DNA of 28,188 bases from CAZZBK01 sp964652155 (lineage in GTDB: Bacteria; Planctomycetota; Planctomycetia; Pirellulales; PNKZ01). Location of the stretch: assembly GCA_964652155.1 (NCBI GenBank), contig CAZZBK010000079.1:1-28188 (forward strand). The letters are read 5' to 3'. Made by a program: the position numbers and the translations under genes. The notes under the pieces are model-generated. The model had not been told where the DNA came from, made no database searches, and was given only the letters and a program-made list of their open reading frames with translations. Below are positions 8,400-16,178 of the stretch, piece by piece (positions within the stretch are counted from its first letter, which is position 1; every line of letters starts with the position of its first letter).

Positions 8400-9368
8400 A
8401 TGCGAGCGTTGAGCTTGACGCTGATGTTGCTGTTGCTGAACTCGGTGGCTGGGGCGCAGAACAGCACGAGCGATTTTGCGAGCGAAGAGACAAAGGGTCC
8501 GCGGCCCGATCAGAAACTCACGAGCGAGATTCGCATTGGCGTGGTGGTGGTGGCCGAAATGGTTTGTCGCGGCATCAACGCCACGGTCCCCGTGCCGATC
8601 GAGTTGCCCGAGCAGCGGGTGAAGATCGTCAAGGAAGACATCACGCCGTCGGTCAAGAACGTGACGTATCGCGGCAGCGCGGGGCTCGTGCGTCAGATGT
8701 CGGTCGTGATTCCGACGATGCCAGCCCGCGACGAGGCCCGCGCCCTGATTACGTTCGAGGTGACACGGACAACCCTTAAGCCCCCCTCGGACACGAGCAT
8801 TTTCGTCTTGGCCTCGGCGAAGAAGCTCAAGCCGGATATCAAAGCGTTTTTAACCCCCAGCCCTTATATCGAGACACAGAACGTGGCGATTCGCGGCTGG
8901 GGCAAGGAACTGTTCGGCGCGAAGGACACGGCCTGGGAGAAGATCGAAGCCCTGTACGACGGCACGCGCGCCAAGATCGAGTTTCGTAACGGGCCACTCA
9001 AGGGGGCCGCTCAATCGTTCAAAGACGGCTTTGGTGACAAGGAGGAGCTGTGCAGCGTGTTCATCTGCGCGTGTCGGCAGCTCGACGTGCCGGCCCGCAT
9101 GGTCTGGGTCGAAGGCCATTGCTATGTCGAGTTCTACTTGGAAGACGGCGAGGGGAAGGGTTATTGGATTCCCTGCAACGTGGCGGGCGAGCGCGAGTTC
9201 GGCGGCATCAGCGATGGTCGCCCGATTCTGATGAAAGGGGACAACTTCCGCACCAGCGAGAAACCCGAGCCGCAGCGGTTTGTCGCGCCGTGGCTCACGG
9301 GGTCGGGCGGGAAGCCGCAGGTGCAGTTCTTTCGCGAGCTGATCGGGGCCCCGGCTGCTAGCAAGTGA
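8400..9368 (+). CDS. Transglutaminase-like paralogue lacking the catalytic Cys
   Basis: This 322-residue protein has a signal MRALSLTLMLLLLNSVAGAQ and aligns along its length with the product of 3971-5020: PVPIELPEQRVKIV matches PIPIEWPEQKLKLL, and MVWVEGHCYVEFYL matches TVWVEGHDYPEFYL. At the nucleophile site it reads GFGDKEELCSVF, so Cys233 of the first copy corresponds to Lys214 here (AAG at 9039-9041). His240 is kept and the third residue is Asn260 (WIPCN). It is unlikely to be an enzyme of the normal mechanism. A nearby Cys218 is not at the catalytic position. GAGGGTGAG precedes the ATG at 8400; an in-frame start at 8310 lacks a signal peptide. It may bind rather than cut the target of its paralogue. 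Confidence 0.82.
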   Translation: MRALSLTLMLLLLNSVAGAQNSTSDFASEETKGPRPDQKLTSEIRIGVVVVAEMVCRGINATVPVPIELPEQRVKIVKEDITPSVKNVTYRGSAGLVRQMSVVIPTMPARDEARALITFEVTRTTLKPPSDTSIFVLASAKKLKPDIKAFLTPSPYIETQNVAIRGWGKELFGAKDTAWEKIEALYDGTRAKIEFRNGPLKGAAQSFKDGFGDKEELCSVFICACRQLDVPARMVWVEGHCYVEFYLEDGEGKGYWIPCNVAGEREFGGISDGRPILMKGDNFRTSEKPEPQRFVAPWLTGSGGKPQVQFFRELIGAPAASK

Positions 9369-9725
9369 GAAGCGGTCGAACGATCATTTTGTCATCAACG
9401 CTCGTTGAACTGGCGTTGACCCATCGACCGGGGGCCTTTACTATCCGGCCCCTCGCGTTGTACGGCGCGTGGAAAGATATTCCGATTGTGATCATTCTCC
9501 GGATTGTATGGAGTGGTACGCGTCGGAATGCCGATGGATGGATGACAAGTCGCGACGGGCCCAGTAACTCAGTACGATGCTGAGCGGGCGAGCGACGCTT
9601 GAGACAACTATTGGAACCGGGTCTGGTCGTCAAGGATGAACGACCTGAGCGATCTTGGCAGGGACGCCATTTTTTGCTCAGACGCCTCATTGCGACGACG
9701 CCACTTAGCACAGGATGTGCGTGCC
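9369..9725 (+). other. Promoter and long leader of the lipoprotein gene
   Basis: No gene is supported here. A promoter-like pair lies at 9416-9444, leaving about 270 bases of leader before the ATG at 9726. Near the end, TTGGC-AGGGAC-GCCA followed by TTTTTT (about 9656-9677) forms a weak terminator-like hairpin enclosed by TGAGC/GCTCA. Confidence 0.4.
9416..9444 (+). promoter_or_regulatory. Strong-looking sigma-70-type promoter
   Basis: TTGACC and TACTAT are separated by exactly 17 bases. It points towards the lipoprotein gene at 9726. Confidence 0.6.
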
Positions 9726-10673
9726 ATGCGAGTCAAATTGCCGCTGCTAGCTCTCTCAGCGATGTTGTTGAGTTCGGTGGGCTGTCAGTCGACGAGCGGC
9801 TGGAGTTGGCCGTTAAGCTCGGCCAAGAATAAGTTCACGACTCCGCCCCCCTATGCGACCGCCCCGGCGGCGAATCCATCGCTCCCCTCGTCGACCGCGA
9901 CGCCGGCGACACCCCCCGGTACAACTTCGACCCCTTACGCCTCGAGCGCGCCGGCCTATCAGGCCCCGAGCAGCGTTGCGGGCGCAGCGCCGGCCTATAA
10001 TCCAGCGGGCTACGGTCAGTCGTATCCGAATCAGCCTTCCCCTTATTCTACGACCCCCAGCGCGCCGTCGACCACGAGCAATCCGTGGGCCAACGCGGCG
10101 ACCGCGACCGCTGGAGCGTCGAACGGCTACAACCCGTCGAGTCCCTACAACGTCTCGTCGACCCCGCCAAGCTACGCGAGTGGCGGATCGTACGCGCCCT
10201 CCAGTGGCGGTTCGAACCCTTACGCCGCGCCTGCGGCCAGCGGCACGACCCCGGCCAGCTACACGACTCCGGCGGCCTCGGCTTACGACCCAACCGGTGG
10301 TTTGCCAGCGAACACGAACCCACAGGTCTACGCGGGCACCGATCGCTCGTCGACCGCTCCCCGAAATTTTGCCGGCGCGTATGATCCCAACGCCGGGGCC
10401 GCGAACTATCCGAGCACGGCTGGCACGACGTCAAGTGGCGCAGCGGCCGCATGGCCACCGGCCTCGACGACCGCCGCCGCCGCGTATCAGCCCGGCAGCA
10501 CGCGCGGCAAGGACCCGATTCCAACCTCGACGGCGTCACCGTATCAACCGACCGGTGCCACGGCCGCGGCGATTACGCCTCCGTCGGTGACCGCGCCGGC
10601 GGGTACGCCGCCATCAGCCGCTCGGGGTGACGGCCGCTACGACGATTATTATCAGAACCGCGGCATCAAGTAA
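9726..10673 (+). CDS. Low-complexity Pro/Ser/Thr/Ala/Tyr-rich lipoprotein
   Basis: This 315-residue product starts MRVKLPLLALSAMLLSSVGC, a lipoprotein signal with Cys20 as the acylation site (position -3 is Ser, slightly unusual). From about residue 37 it is almost entirely low-complexity: Pro, Ser, Thr, Ala, Gly, Tyr and Asn, with recurring Ser-Pro-Tyr, Asn-Pro-Tyr and Thr-Pro-Ala-Ser-Tyr motifs. The C-terminus is charged (ARGDGRYDDYYQNRGIK). It is probably an extended surface or periplasmic linker, perhaps heavily glycosylated. AGGA lies about 10 bases before the ATG. The steady reading frame with signal peptide makes it a real gene, but function cannot be inferred. Confidence 0.75.
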   Translation: MRVKLPLLALSAMLLSSVGCQSTSGWSWPLSSAKNKFTTPPPYATAPAANPSLPSSTATPATPPGTTSTPYASSAPAYQAPSSVAGAAPAYNPAGYGQSYPNQPSPYSTTPSAPSTTSNPWANAATATAGASNGYNPSSPYNVSSTPPSYASGGSYAPSSGGSNPYAAPAASGTTPASYTTPAASAYDPTGGLPANTNPQVYAGTDRSSTAPRNFAGAYDPNAGAANYPSTAGTTSSGAAAAWPPASTTAAAAYQPGSTRGKDPIPTSTASPYQPTGATAAAITPPSVTAPAGTPPSAARGDGRYDDYYQNRGIK

Positions 10674-10698
10674 GCGGTGAGAGCGTCTCTCGGTTTAG

Positions 10699-10795
10699 GG
10701 GTGGCTGGCGTTTTGCGTCTGCAAAACCCGGTTCATTGCCCTGCGAGCGATGCGAATGTAGGCCGGGGTTTGCTGACGAAAACCACCAGCCACCC
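10699..10795. repeat. Inverted-repeat element, GGGTGGCTGG arms, long form
   Basis: Arms GGGTGGCTGG (10699-10708) and CCAGCCACCC (10786-10795) are perfect and continue as an imperfect GTTTTGCGTC-type match. The inside holds a small hairpin GTTTTGC/GCAAAAC and a segment with GTAGGCCGGGG. A compact perfect version is at 15907-15945. The assembly gap begins 20 bases later. Confidence 0.7.
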
Positions 10796-10815
10796 AGTCG
10801 ATGCTTCGCAATCGA

Positions 10816-10915
10816 NNNNNNNNNNNNNNNNNNNNNNNNNNNNNNNNNNNNNNNNNNNNNNNNNNNNNNNNNNNNNNNNNNNNNNNNNNNNNNNNNNNNN
10901 NNNNNNNNNNNNNNN
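10816..10915. other. Assembly gap, 100 N
   Basis: Exactly 100 N, a conventional placeholder for a gap of unknown size. Frames crossing it are not real. The flanking repeat is the likely cause of the break. Confidence 0.98.
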
Positions 10916-10925
10916 CAGCTCAAAT

Positions 10926-11765
10926 CTAGGGTGACTGTGTCGATGGCCACGAGTCACTCGACACGAAGCGACTCAGCAGCGCGGCGAGGCAGCGGGCCGC
11001 TTCGGGATTGAGTTCGCTCGTCGCTCGGCCTTGCTCGTCGATGATGCCGTGCCAGGTGATGCGCTCGGGCCAACTCGCGCCGCGCGCCGTGGCATTGAAG
11101 CGCTCTTGGACCCGCAAGGCCCACACGACTCCCACTCGATCGCGAAACGCCAGCCAGGCGGCGGGCCAATGAGCCCGCGACTCGACCGGATCGCGCAACG
11201 CGCGCTGCGCCAGGTACGCCGCCAGCGTCAGACAGACGACCCCGCCGACCCAAGCGCGGTCGTAATCGTCGCTCCCGATCGGCGTTAAATAGGGGGCCAA
11301 GAGCAGTGACTGCCCCAGTCCAGCGAGCAACGCGCTCCCGACACCGCGCGTGGGCAGGTAGTTGCCGACCCCAGCGAGCACGAGCGCGATGACGAACGCC
11401 CCGCGCACGGCGTGCAGCGACACGACGGCTCCGCGTTGATAGAGCAGCGCCTCGCCCGCAGGCATGGCGAGCAACACGAGCAACGCGACGACAATGCACT
11501 GCCAGGCTCGATCTTGCGGACGTTTGGCCCCCATGACGGCCATGTTCGGCGCGAGGGTCACCACGCTTGCCAGGTAACGCCAGGTCGGAGCGAGACCGTC
11601 ACTGCCGGACAAACTGGCCAACCCCAACGTGACGAGCGCGGCCAACGACCAATTCGCGGCGGCCACGAGGGTCGAACCACGCAATCGACGCCGCAGTTGC
11701 CAGACCGCCGCGAAACCCAGTGCCGCGACCAGCAGCATGGCCCACATCATCGTTACGTGGCGCAT
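10926..11765 (-). CDS. Integral membrane protein of unknown function
   Basis: From the ATG at 11765 there are 279 residues beginning MRHVTMMWAMLLVAALGFAA. About six hydrophobic segments follow, including AANWSLAALVTLGLASL, CIVVALLVLLAMPAG, AFVIALVLAGVG and VGGVVCLTLAAYLA. The last 75 residues (from about RDPVESRAHWPA) are soluble, with RVQERFNATARGASWPERITWHGI, and probably face the cytoplasm. An ATG at 11789 is an equal alternative; neither has a clear Shine-Dalgarno sequence, and the longer frame to 12110 looks non-coding. I do not recognise the family. It lies divergent from the Cys-rich gene at 12004, and its stop is just 11 bases from the assembly gap. Confidence 0.7.
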   Translation of the reverse strand: MRHVTMMWAMLLVAALGFAAVWQLRRRLRGSTLVAAANWSLAALVTLGLASLSGSDGLAPTWRYLASVVTLAPNMAVMGAKRPQDRAWQCIVVALLVLLAMPAGEALLYQRGAVVSLHAVRGAFVIALVLAGVGNYLPTRGVGSALLAGLGQSLLLAPYLTPIGSDDYDRAWVGGVVCLTLAAYLAQRALRDPVESRAHWPAAWLAFRDRVGVVWALRVQERFNATARGASWPERITWHGIIDEQGRATSELNPEAARCLAALLSRFVSSDSWPSTQSP

Positions 11766-12003
11766 CAAGGTTATGGCTGACAGAATCATTCTGTTGCGTG
11801 CGGGCGAAATAACCTGAACGTTGAACGGAAATCGCGAGGAATTTGGGCCCCGTGGGGCAGTTGAACCTGTCGGCATCTTAATCGCTGGCCGAATAAATGA
11901 CAGGCACGCCGATGCTAGCATCGCGCGTTCGCTGGGGTGATCGGGCGGAGCGACGCCCTTTCGACGGATGATTGCGATGAGACGTTTCAGGAGGGAGCGA
12001 TTA

Positions 12004-12339
12004 ATGAACCGATTAAGTCGACGCCCGTGGGCGTGGCTGTGTGCCTGGTGTCTGAGTGTAGCCTGGGGGGCCGACGTCTCGGCCGACCATTTGGGCGTGC
12101 GGTTGGGCATGGGCTACGGCCCGGGCTACAACACGTCGCACTGCGCGACGTGCGGACCGCAAGCCGCCCCCCGTGGGTGCAACACGTGCGGCAACGTGGG
12201 GACCTGCGGCGAGCGTGGCTGCTGCGAGTTCCCGCCCAACTGGACCTATGGCGTCTGGGACAACTACGGCATGGAGTGGAAGCCGTGGTTCACCGCCGGT
12301 CAGAAGCCGATCAGTCGGCGTGGCCGCGCCTGCTGGTAG
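12004..12339 (+). CDS. Small Cys-rich secreted protein
   Basis: This 111-residue product has a signal with an arginine-rich n-region (MNRLSRRPWAW) and a core ending near VSADH. The mature part has eight cysteines, most in a block of the form CxxCGPx6CNxCGx4Cx4CC, then an aromatic-rich tail (NWTYGVWDNYGMEWKPWF) and RRGRACW at the end. A very good AGGAGGG at 11989-11995, eight bases before the ATG, fixes the start and predicts high expression. An intrinsic terminator lies at 12498-12541. Metal binding or a disulfide-rich envelope component are both possible. A second, even more Cys-rich protein is encoded at 16179-16562. Confidence 0.8.
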   Translation: MNRLSRRPWAWLCAWCLSVAWGADVSADHLGVRLGMGYGPGYNTSHCATCGPQAAPRGCNTCGNVGTCGERGCCEFPPNWTYGVWDNYGMEWKPWFTAGQKPISRRGRACW

Positions 12340-12470
12340 AGTCCACAAAGCAAATAGAATCGACTTCAGCCATTCGATCTGTCGGACCGATAGATGGGAT
12401 AGTGACAGCAAGGCCATGAGGGCTTTCGCGGTCGCGGGTCCTATCGAGATCTCAGGACCAACCGGGAGGG

Positions 12471-12487
12471 CGGGACAGCCTGTCCCG
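12471..12487. repeat. Short palindrome, 8-bp stem
   Basis: CGGGACAG and CTGTCCCG pair around one C, between the Cys-rich gene and its terminator. The GGGAC...GTCCC core is like the cores of the hairpins at 3508 and 21146. Confidence 0.5.
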
Positions 12488-12497
12488 TTCAGGATAG

Positions 12498-12541
12498 AGG
12501 TCATGGTCATGCGACGGAACGGATGACCATGACCTTTTTTT
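12498..12541 (+). terminator. Intrinsic terminator between the Cys-rich gene and rph
   Basis: A 13-bp perfect stem, AGGTCATGGTCAT with ATGACCATGACCT, 12-base loop, followed by seven T. It ends about 75 bases before rph and so separates rph from upstream transcription. Confidence 0.9.
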
Positions 12542-12617
12542 ATGGACGCTCGTCGAGTGTGCATGTTGCGCCGCGATCGAGTCGTCTGCTCTTTTCTTCC
12601 TGAACGGGTTTCCCAAC

Positions 12618-13346
12618 GTGCGACACGATCAGCGCCGCGGCGATCAATTGCGCCCGCTCCAGATCAAGCGTCATTACACGCGACCTTCGCCCGGCAGCGT
12701 GTTGATCCACGCCGGCCAGACGACCGTACTGTGTACGGCGAGCATCGAAGAGTCGGTGCCACCGTGGCTCAAAGGGCAGGGAACCGGCTGGATCACGGCC
12801 GAGTACAGCATGTTGCCCGGCAGCACGCAGCCCCGCAAGACTCGCGACCGCGGCATCAAGATCGACGGCCGCACGACTGAAATTCAGCGTCTGATCGGCC
12901 GCTCGCTGCGCGCCGTGGTCGATCTGTCGGCCCTCGGCGAACGGACGATCAATCTCGACTGCGATGTTTTGGAGGCCGACGGCGGCACACGGACCGCGAG
13001 CATCACCGGCGCGTTTGTGGCGTTGGTCGATGCCCTCGACAGCATCGCGGAGAAACTCGGCGCCGAGCGGCGCGTCTTGAAGGACAGCGTCGCTGCCGTG
13101 AGCGTGGGGATCGTCGACGGCACGCCGGTACTCGATCTCGACTATGTCGAAGACGTCAAAGCGGCGGTCGATATGAACGTCGTCATGACCGGGGCAGGTC
13201 GATTTGTCGAGGTGCAAGGGACCGGCGAAGAGGCGACATTTTCCGACAGCGAGTTGAGCGCGCTGCTCGCCTTGGCCAAAGGGGGCATTCGGCAGTTGAT
13301 CGTCGAGCAGCACTCTGCCTTGGGCCCCAAGTGGCCCTGGGCGTGA
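12618..13346 (+). CDS. rph: Ribonuclease PH
   Basis: RNase PH is a phosphate-dependent 3'-to-5' exoribonuclease that trims tRNA 3' ends in the cytoplasm as a hexamer. The 242-residue length is standard. Family signatures are all present: MRHDQRRGDQLRPL at the start, LCTASIEESVPPWLKG, GWITAEYSMLPGST, the GRTTEIQRLIGRSLRAVVD block with Arg85, LDCDVLEADGGTRTASITGA with Arg125 (phosphate-contact region) and LDLDYVEDVKAAVDMNVV. The start is a GTG with no strong Shine-Dalgarno site; the alignment to relatives supports it. The usual neighbour, a dITP/XTP pyrophosphatase gene, is absent; a PilZ-like gene follows after 146 bases. Confidence 0.97.
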   Translation: MRHDQRRGDQLRPLQIKRHYTRPSPGSVLIHAGQTTVLCTASIEESVPPWLKGQGTGWITAEYSMLPGSTQPRKTRDRGIKIDGRTTEIQRLIGRSLRAVVDLSALGERTINLDCDVLEADGGTRTASITGAFVALVDALDSIAEKLGAERRVLKDSVAAVSVGIVDGTPVLDLDYVEDVKAAVDMNVVMTGAGRFVEVQGTGEEATFSDSELSALLALAKGGIRQLIVEQHSALGPKWPWA

Positions 13347-13492
13347 TGGCCGCAGGCTTTCCTCACCCCGCGCCCTCCATCCCTCGCCCCTATTTGCAAG
13401 CTAGGCTTGCGTAGCGAGTGTGTGCACCGTGTAACGGTTGTTCCGAGAGTAGCGGCCGCACAGTTCGATGGCGGGCACTTTGGAGCCGAGCG

Positions 13493-13933
13493 ATGATCCC
13501 TCTGTTAATGCGCAAGAAGCGGTTGTCGGTCCACACGTTGCTGCGCCGGGCGATCAATCAGTCGACGCCGGGCAAGGCCCCGCTCAAGGGCGAGAAGCGT
13601 TGGGAGACGCGCTCCAATCGCACGCTGGTCGTGCTCGTCGTGCCTGTGGTGCGGCGTGAGATCCAAGTCGAACAAGCGACGGCCGCGCTCACGAAGAATA
13701 TCTCCAGCGATGGCGTGGCGCTCGTCACGACCGCTCCGCCCGGGACCGATCGCCTGCTCATCGGCTTCTTGCTGGACGGCCGCGCCGTGCTCGTTCGCGG
13801 ACAGGTGCAAATGCTCAAACACCTCGGTGGCGGCTTTTGTCAGGCGTGTGTCGAACTGTCGGAAATCTTGAATTGCGACGCGATCGCCGAGTACGACGCG
13901 ATTTGCGAGCGCGTCAAACAGCTCAGGCCGTAA
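13493..13933 (+). CDS. PilZ-domain-like protein
   Basis: The 146-residue product has no signal peptide. Residues 36-40 read RWETR, matching the RxxxR motif, and residues 69-74 read NISSDG, matching [D/N]xSxxG; together these form the c-di-GMP binding signature of PilZ domains. Strands with hydrophobic alternation (TLVVLVVPV, GVALVTT, RLLIGFLLDG, AVLVRGQV) fit the beta-barrel. The gap of about 28 residues between the two motifs is normal. GGAG about seven bases before the ATG supports the start; an upstream frame to 13418 is not needed. No other c-di-GMP gene is in the window. Binding has to be considered likely but unproven. Confidence 0.7.
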   Translation: MIPLLMRKKRLSVHTLLRRAINQSTPGKAPLKGEKRWETRSNRTLVVLVVPVVRREIQVEQATAALTKNISSDGVALVTTAPPGTDRLLIGFLLDGRAVLVRGQVQMLKHLGGGFCQACVELSEILNCDAIAEYDAICERVKQLRP

Positions 13934-13947
13934 TGGAGCAGGGAGAG

Positions 13948-14078
13948 GGAACCACGGATGAACACGGATAAACACCGATCAGGATCATGAGATGCAGCGT
14001 TGATGGGTCAAGTTCTGAAATGAACCCATTCATTCTCTCCTTCATCATCCGTGTTTATCCGTGTTCATCTGTGGTTCC
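13948..14078. repeat. Long inverted repeat, 32-base arms
   Basis: Arms 13948-13979 and 14047-14078 are complementary with two mismatches and carry the tandem-like motif GGATGAACACGGATAAACAC. They enclose 67 bases with no coding. The unit lies between convergent genes (PilZ-like and HTTM) and could terminate both. The arm motif is, to my knowledge, a common dispersed repeat in planctomycetes and verrucomicrobia. Confidence 0.75.
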
Positions 14079-14098
14079 ATTTTCTCCTGAGTGGTTTC

Positions 14099-15082
14099 CT
14101 ACTCGGTTTTTGGGCTGCACTTGCACAGTCCGCAGCAGCGGCCGAGCGCTTGCAACTCGCTGCTCGGGCAGAAGGCGACGTTCGCGGCGAGCATGATCGC
14201 GGCGAAACCCGCCAAGCCGGTCAGCAACAGGACCGAGCCCCAATACAGGAACGAGAGCACGATCACGAGCGGCCGAAGCGTGCGGTTCCAAATCAACACG
14301 ATGTACACCACCTCGAACGCCAGCAATGCGTGGGTCCACGCGCCGACGAGGAAGTGATGGCCGTTGAGCCAAGCGAGATCGACGATCGGTCCGCCAGGGG
14401 TGATCGCCAACCACCACACGGCCTGGCCATTCATCCAAGACGGCTCGACCGCGAGCTTGCCGATGAACATCATCGCGTACACAAGCACGACGTGCAGTTG
14501 GATCAGGCGGATGACGACGTTCGTGCCCCAACTCGGATGCAGTGTTCCGGCGGGCTCGGGTGTTTTTCGCTTTCGCAACCAAGCATCGATCGACAGGTAC
14601 ACGCCCGACGAGCCGAGGCAGAGATAGAACAACAGGAAGGCCAGGATGCGGTCGGGGACCCAAATCATCACGGGGTACAGTCGGTGGATGTACGACAGCA
14701 GTGCGATCAGGCTGAGCACGCCGGTTACGCGCGTGAACAGGCCCAGGGTGTAGGCGAGAATCACGGCCACGCAGGCCCAATGGGCGGCCGCCAGCGCCGA
14801 GCCGCGGTTGAAATAGTCGAACAGCGAGAGCCGGACCGGCGGCAGTTCGCGTTGACGCGAGTCGAGTGACGTGCCGAGCATCGTGAGCGTTTCAACCGAC
14901 ATGACGCTATCGGCCGACATGAGCCGATCCAACTCGGTGCCGATCGTCAGCACGCTGCACAGCGTGACGAGGCCCGTCAGGAGTCGCAACACGCTCAGCG
15001 GGCCGCTGTCGGCCGGAGTGTACCAGAAGCGGTTCCACGAGCCGCCGACTTCCTCGACCAGTTGATTCAGGTATCGCAGCAT
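14099..15082 (-). CDS. HTTM-domain membrane protein (SdpB / gamma-carboxylase-like)
   Basis: This 327-residue protein has about seven hydrophobic helices and the pattern of the HTTM domain shared by vitamin K-dependent gamma-carboxylase and Bacillus SdpB: GPLSVLRLLTGLVTLCSVL at the first helix, AYTLGLFTRVTGVLSLIALLSYIHR, DRILAFLLFYLCLG followed by SIDAWLRKR, and a paired LIQLHVVLVYAMMFIGKLAVEPSWMNGQAVWW segment. It ends with a Cys-rich tail (RCCGLCKCSPKTE), an unusual addition. It is the second gene of a two-gene operon, 42 bases after the stop of the 15125-15802 gene. No clear Shine-Dalgarno site is visible. Whether it is an enzyme or only required for peptide maturation, as SdpB is, cannot be told. 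Confidence 0.8.
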   Translation of the reverse strand: MLRYLNQLVEEVGGSWNRFWYTPADSGPLSVLRLLTGLVTLCSVLTIGTELDRLMSADSVMSVETLTMLGTSLDSRQRELPPVRLSLFDYFNRGSALAAAHWACVAVILAYTLGLFTRVTGVLSLIALLSYIHRLYPVMIWVPDRILAFLLFYLCLGSSGVYLSIDAWLRKRKTPEPAGTLHPSWGTNVVIRLIQLHVVLVYAMMFIGKLAVEPSWMNGQAVWWLAITPGGPIVDLAWLNGHHFLVGAWTHALLAFEVVYIVLIWNRTLRPLVIVLSFLYWGSVLLLTGLAGFAAIMLAANVAFCPSSELQALGRCCGLCKCSPKTE

Positions 15083-15124
15083 GACAGACCGTAGTGGGGC
15101 GAATATTGGGGAGTGCGGAGACGA

Positions 15125-15802
15125 TTAACGAGGCGTCGCCGGGGGGAGCGTCGGCAGCACGGGGAGCGCCGGCGTGGCGGGGCTCGTGACCGGGGCCGAA
15201 TCGGCCGCCGACTCGATCTTGACCAGTGACACGGCTTGCTCGTTCACGAGGATTTTCCAACGCAATGGGGTCTGATACTCGGCTCCGATCGGCTGGAACA
15301 TCTCGGCCGGCAGGCGGCGCCCTTGCAAACGAATCTCGCCGCCGGTGGCGCCACGTTCGCGGACCAGTCGAGCCGCCACCCCTTGCGGAATCGTCCCTTC
15401 GATGGCCGAGCCGCGCGGCACGCTGGCCGCGTACAGCAGCATCGTTTCGTAACGCTGCCGTCGCTGGCCGCTCGACCACTCGGCGTCGGGCCAATTCACG
15501 GTCTGAGTCGAGCCGTCGGGCATTTTAAGGTCGACGTTGAATCGCACGTCGAAGTCGGGATCCATGCGAAACAGGTTGTTCGTCAGGTTGTACGTGTGCT
15601 GGGAGTCGAGCGCCAGGAGCTGCACGTACTGCCGCAGGCCGGGGAACTCGCGGAGCCGGCTCTCGATCGGCGCGTTGCTCGCCCGGGACGTGACCGCCAC
15701 GAGCACCGCGAAGATGTGCAGGAACAGCAGGAACGACAGGAGCGTTCGGAGCCCTTCGGAGGGGGCCGAGGCTGGAGACGAAGCCGAGTGGGGCGTGGAC
15801 AT
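15125..15802 (-). CDS. Membrane-anchored partner of the HTTM protein
   Basis: The 225-residue product has a short Ser/Pro-rich cytoplasmic start, one membrane helix (about 20-41, LLSFLLFLHIFAVLVAVTS) and an extracytoplasmic domain with LRQYVQLLALDSQHTYNLTNN, DFDVRFNVDLKMPDGSTQTVNWP and QRRQRYETMLLYAA. It ends in an Ala/Pro/Thr-rich tail. It is encoded directly before the HTTM gene, the position SdpA holds before SdpB. From memory, single-helix proteins of this build accompany HTTM genes in other planctomycetes. I see no enzyme motif. No Shine-Dalgarno site precedes the ATG. Confidence 0.7.
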   Translation of the reverse strand: MSTPHSASSPASAPSEGLRTLLSFLLFLHIFAVLVAVTSRASNAPIESRLREFPGLRQYVQLLALDSQHTYNLTNNLFRMDPDFDVRFNVDLKMPDGSTQTVNWPDAEWSSGQRRQRYETMLLYAASVPRGSAIEGTIPQGVAARLVRERGATGGEIRLQGRRLPAEMFQPIGAEYQTPLRWKILVNEQAVSLVKIESAADSAPVTSPATPALPVLPTLPPATPR

Positions 15803-15906
15803 GGAGCGCGTCGTAGGGGTTGGGGAGGCTGCCGAGAGCTGGTTACTGTGTGAACGTCTCGAAAGTTGGTAGATAAGCGGATGTGGCCATCAGGGCATGA
15901 TTTGCA

Positions 15907-15945
15907 GGGTGGCTGGTGTTTTGCGCTGCAAAACACCAGCCACCC
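15907..15945. repeat. Perfect 18-bp hairpin, GGGTGGCTGG family, short form
   Basis: GGGTGGCTGGTGTTTTGC pairs exactly with its complement across a 3-base loop. It is the compact relative of the element at 10699-10795. It lies about 105 bases upstream of the HTTM operon start. Confidence 0.8.
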
Positions 15946-16029
15946 ACAACGGTGACACTCGTGCCTGGTTACTCAAGTATGCCACCGGAATTGACTGGCG
16001 GAGAGGGGGGAGGCGGAATTTGAGTGCAT

Positions 16030-16069
16030 AAAAAAACCGGGCCTCCCAAGCAGAACTTGAGAGGCCCGG
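16030..16069 (-). terminator. Intrinsic terminator after the Cys-rich gene
   Basis: On the minus strand a 14-bp stem (one mismatch; CCGGGCCTC core) is followed by seven T. It lies 110 bases past the stop of the 16179-16562 gene and separates it from the HTTM operon. Confidence 0.88.
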
Positions 16070-16178
16070 CAGAGCGTTTCGCCTTGTCAGACGCTTGGTC
16101 GACCGTTCAGGGCAGAGTGCGGTCGGTCGTGGGCGTTTGAGGGCTATCTCGCGTGAGGGTTAGCTCACGCTGGTGAAA

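Larger units (their letters stand above)
15803..16178. other. Spacer with hairpin repeat and minus-strand terminator
   Basis: The 376 bases hold the perfect hairpin at 15907-15945 and the terminator at 16030-16069, plus the presumed promoter region of the HTTM operon, in which I could not pick convincing boxes. Confidence 0.5.

Noticed and set aside
10666..11011. Frames running through the N block
   Set aside because: They are open only because N is not read as stop; no real protein can be inferred.
13948..14078. Possible CRISPR repeat pair
   Set aside because: Only two arms, inverted rather than direct, and no array of spacers.
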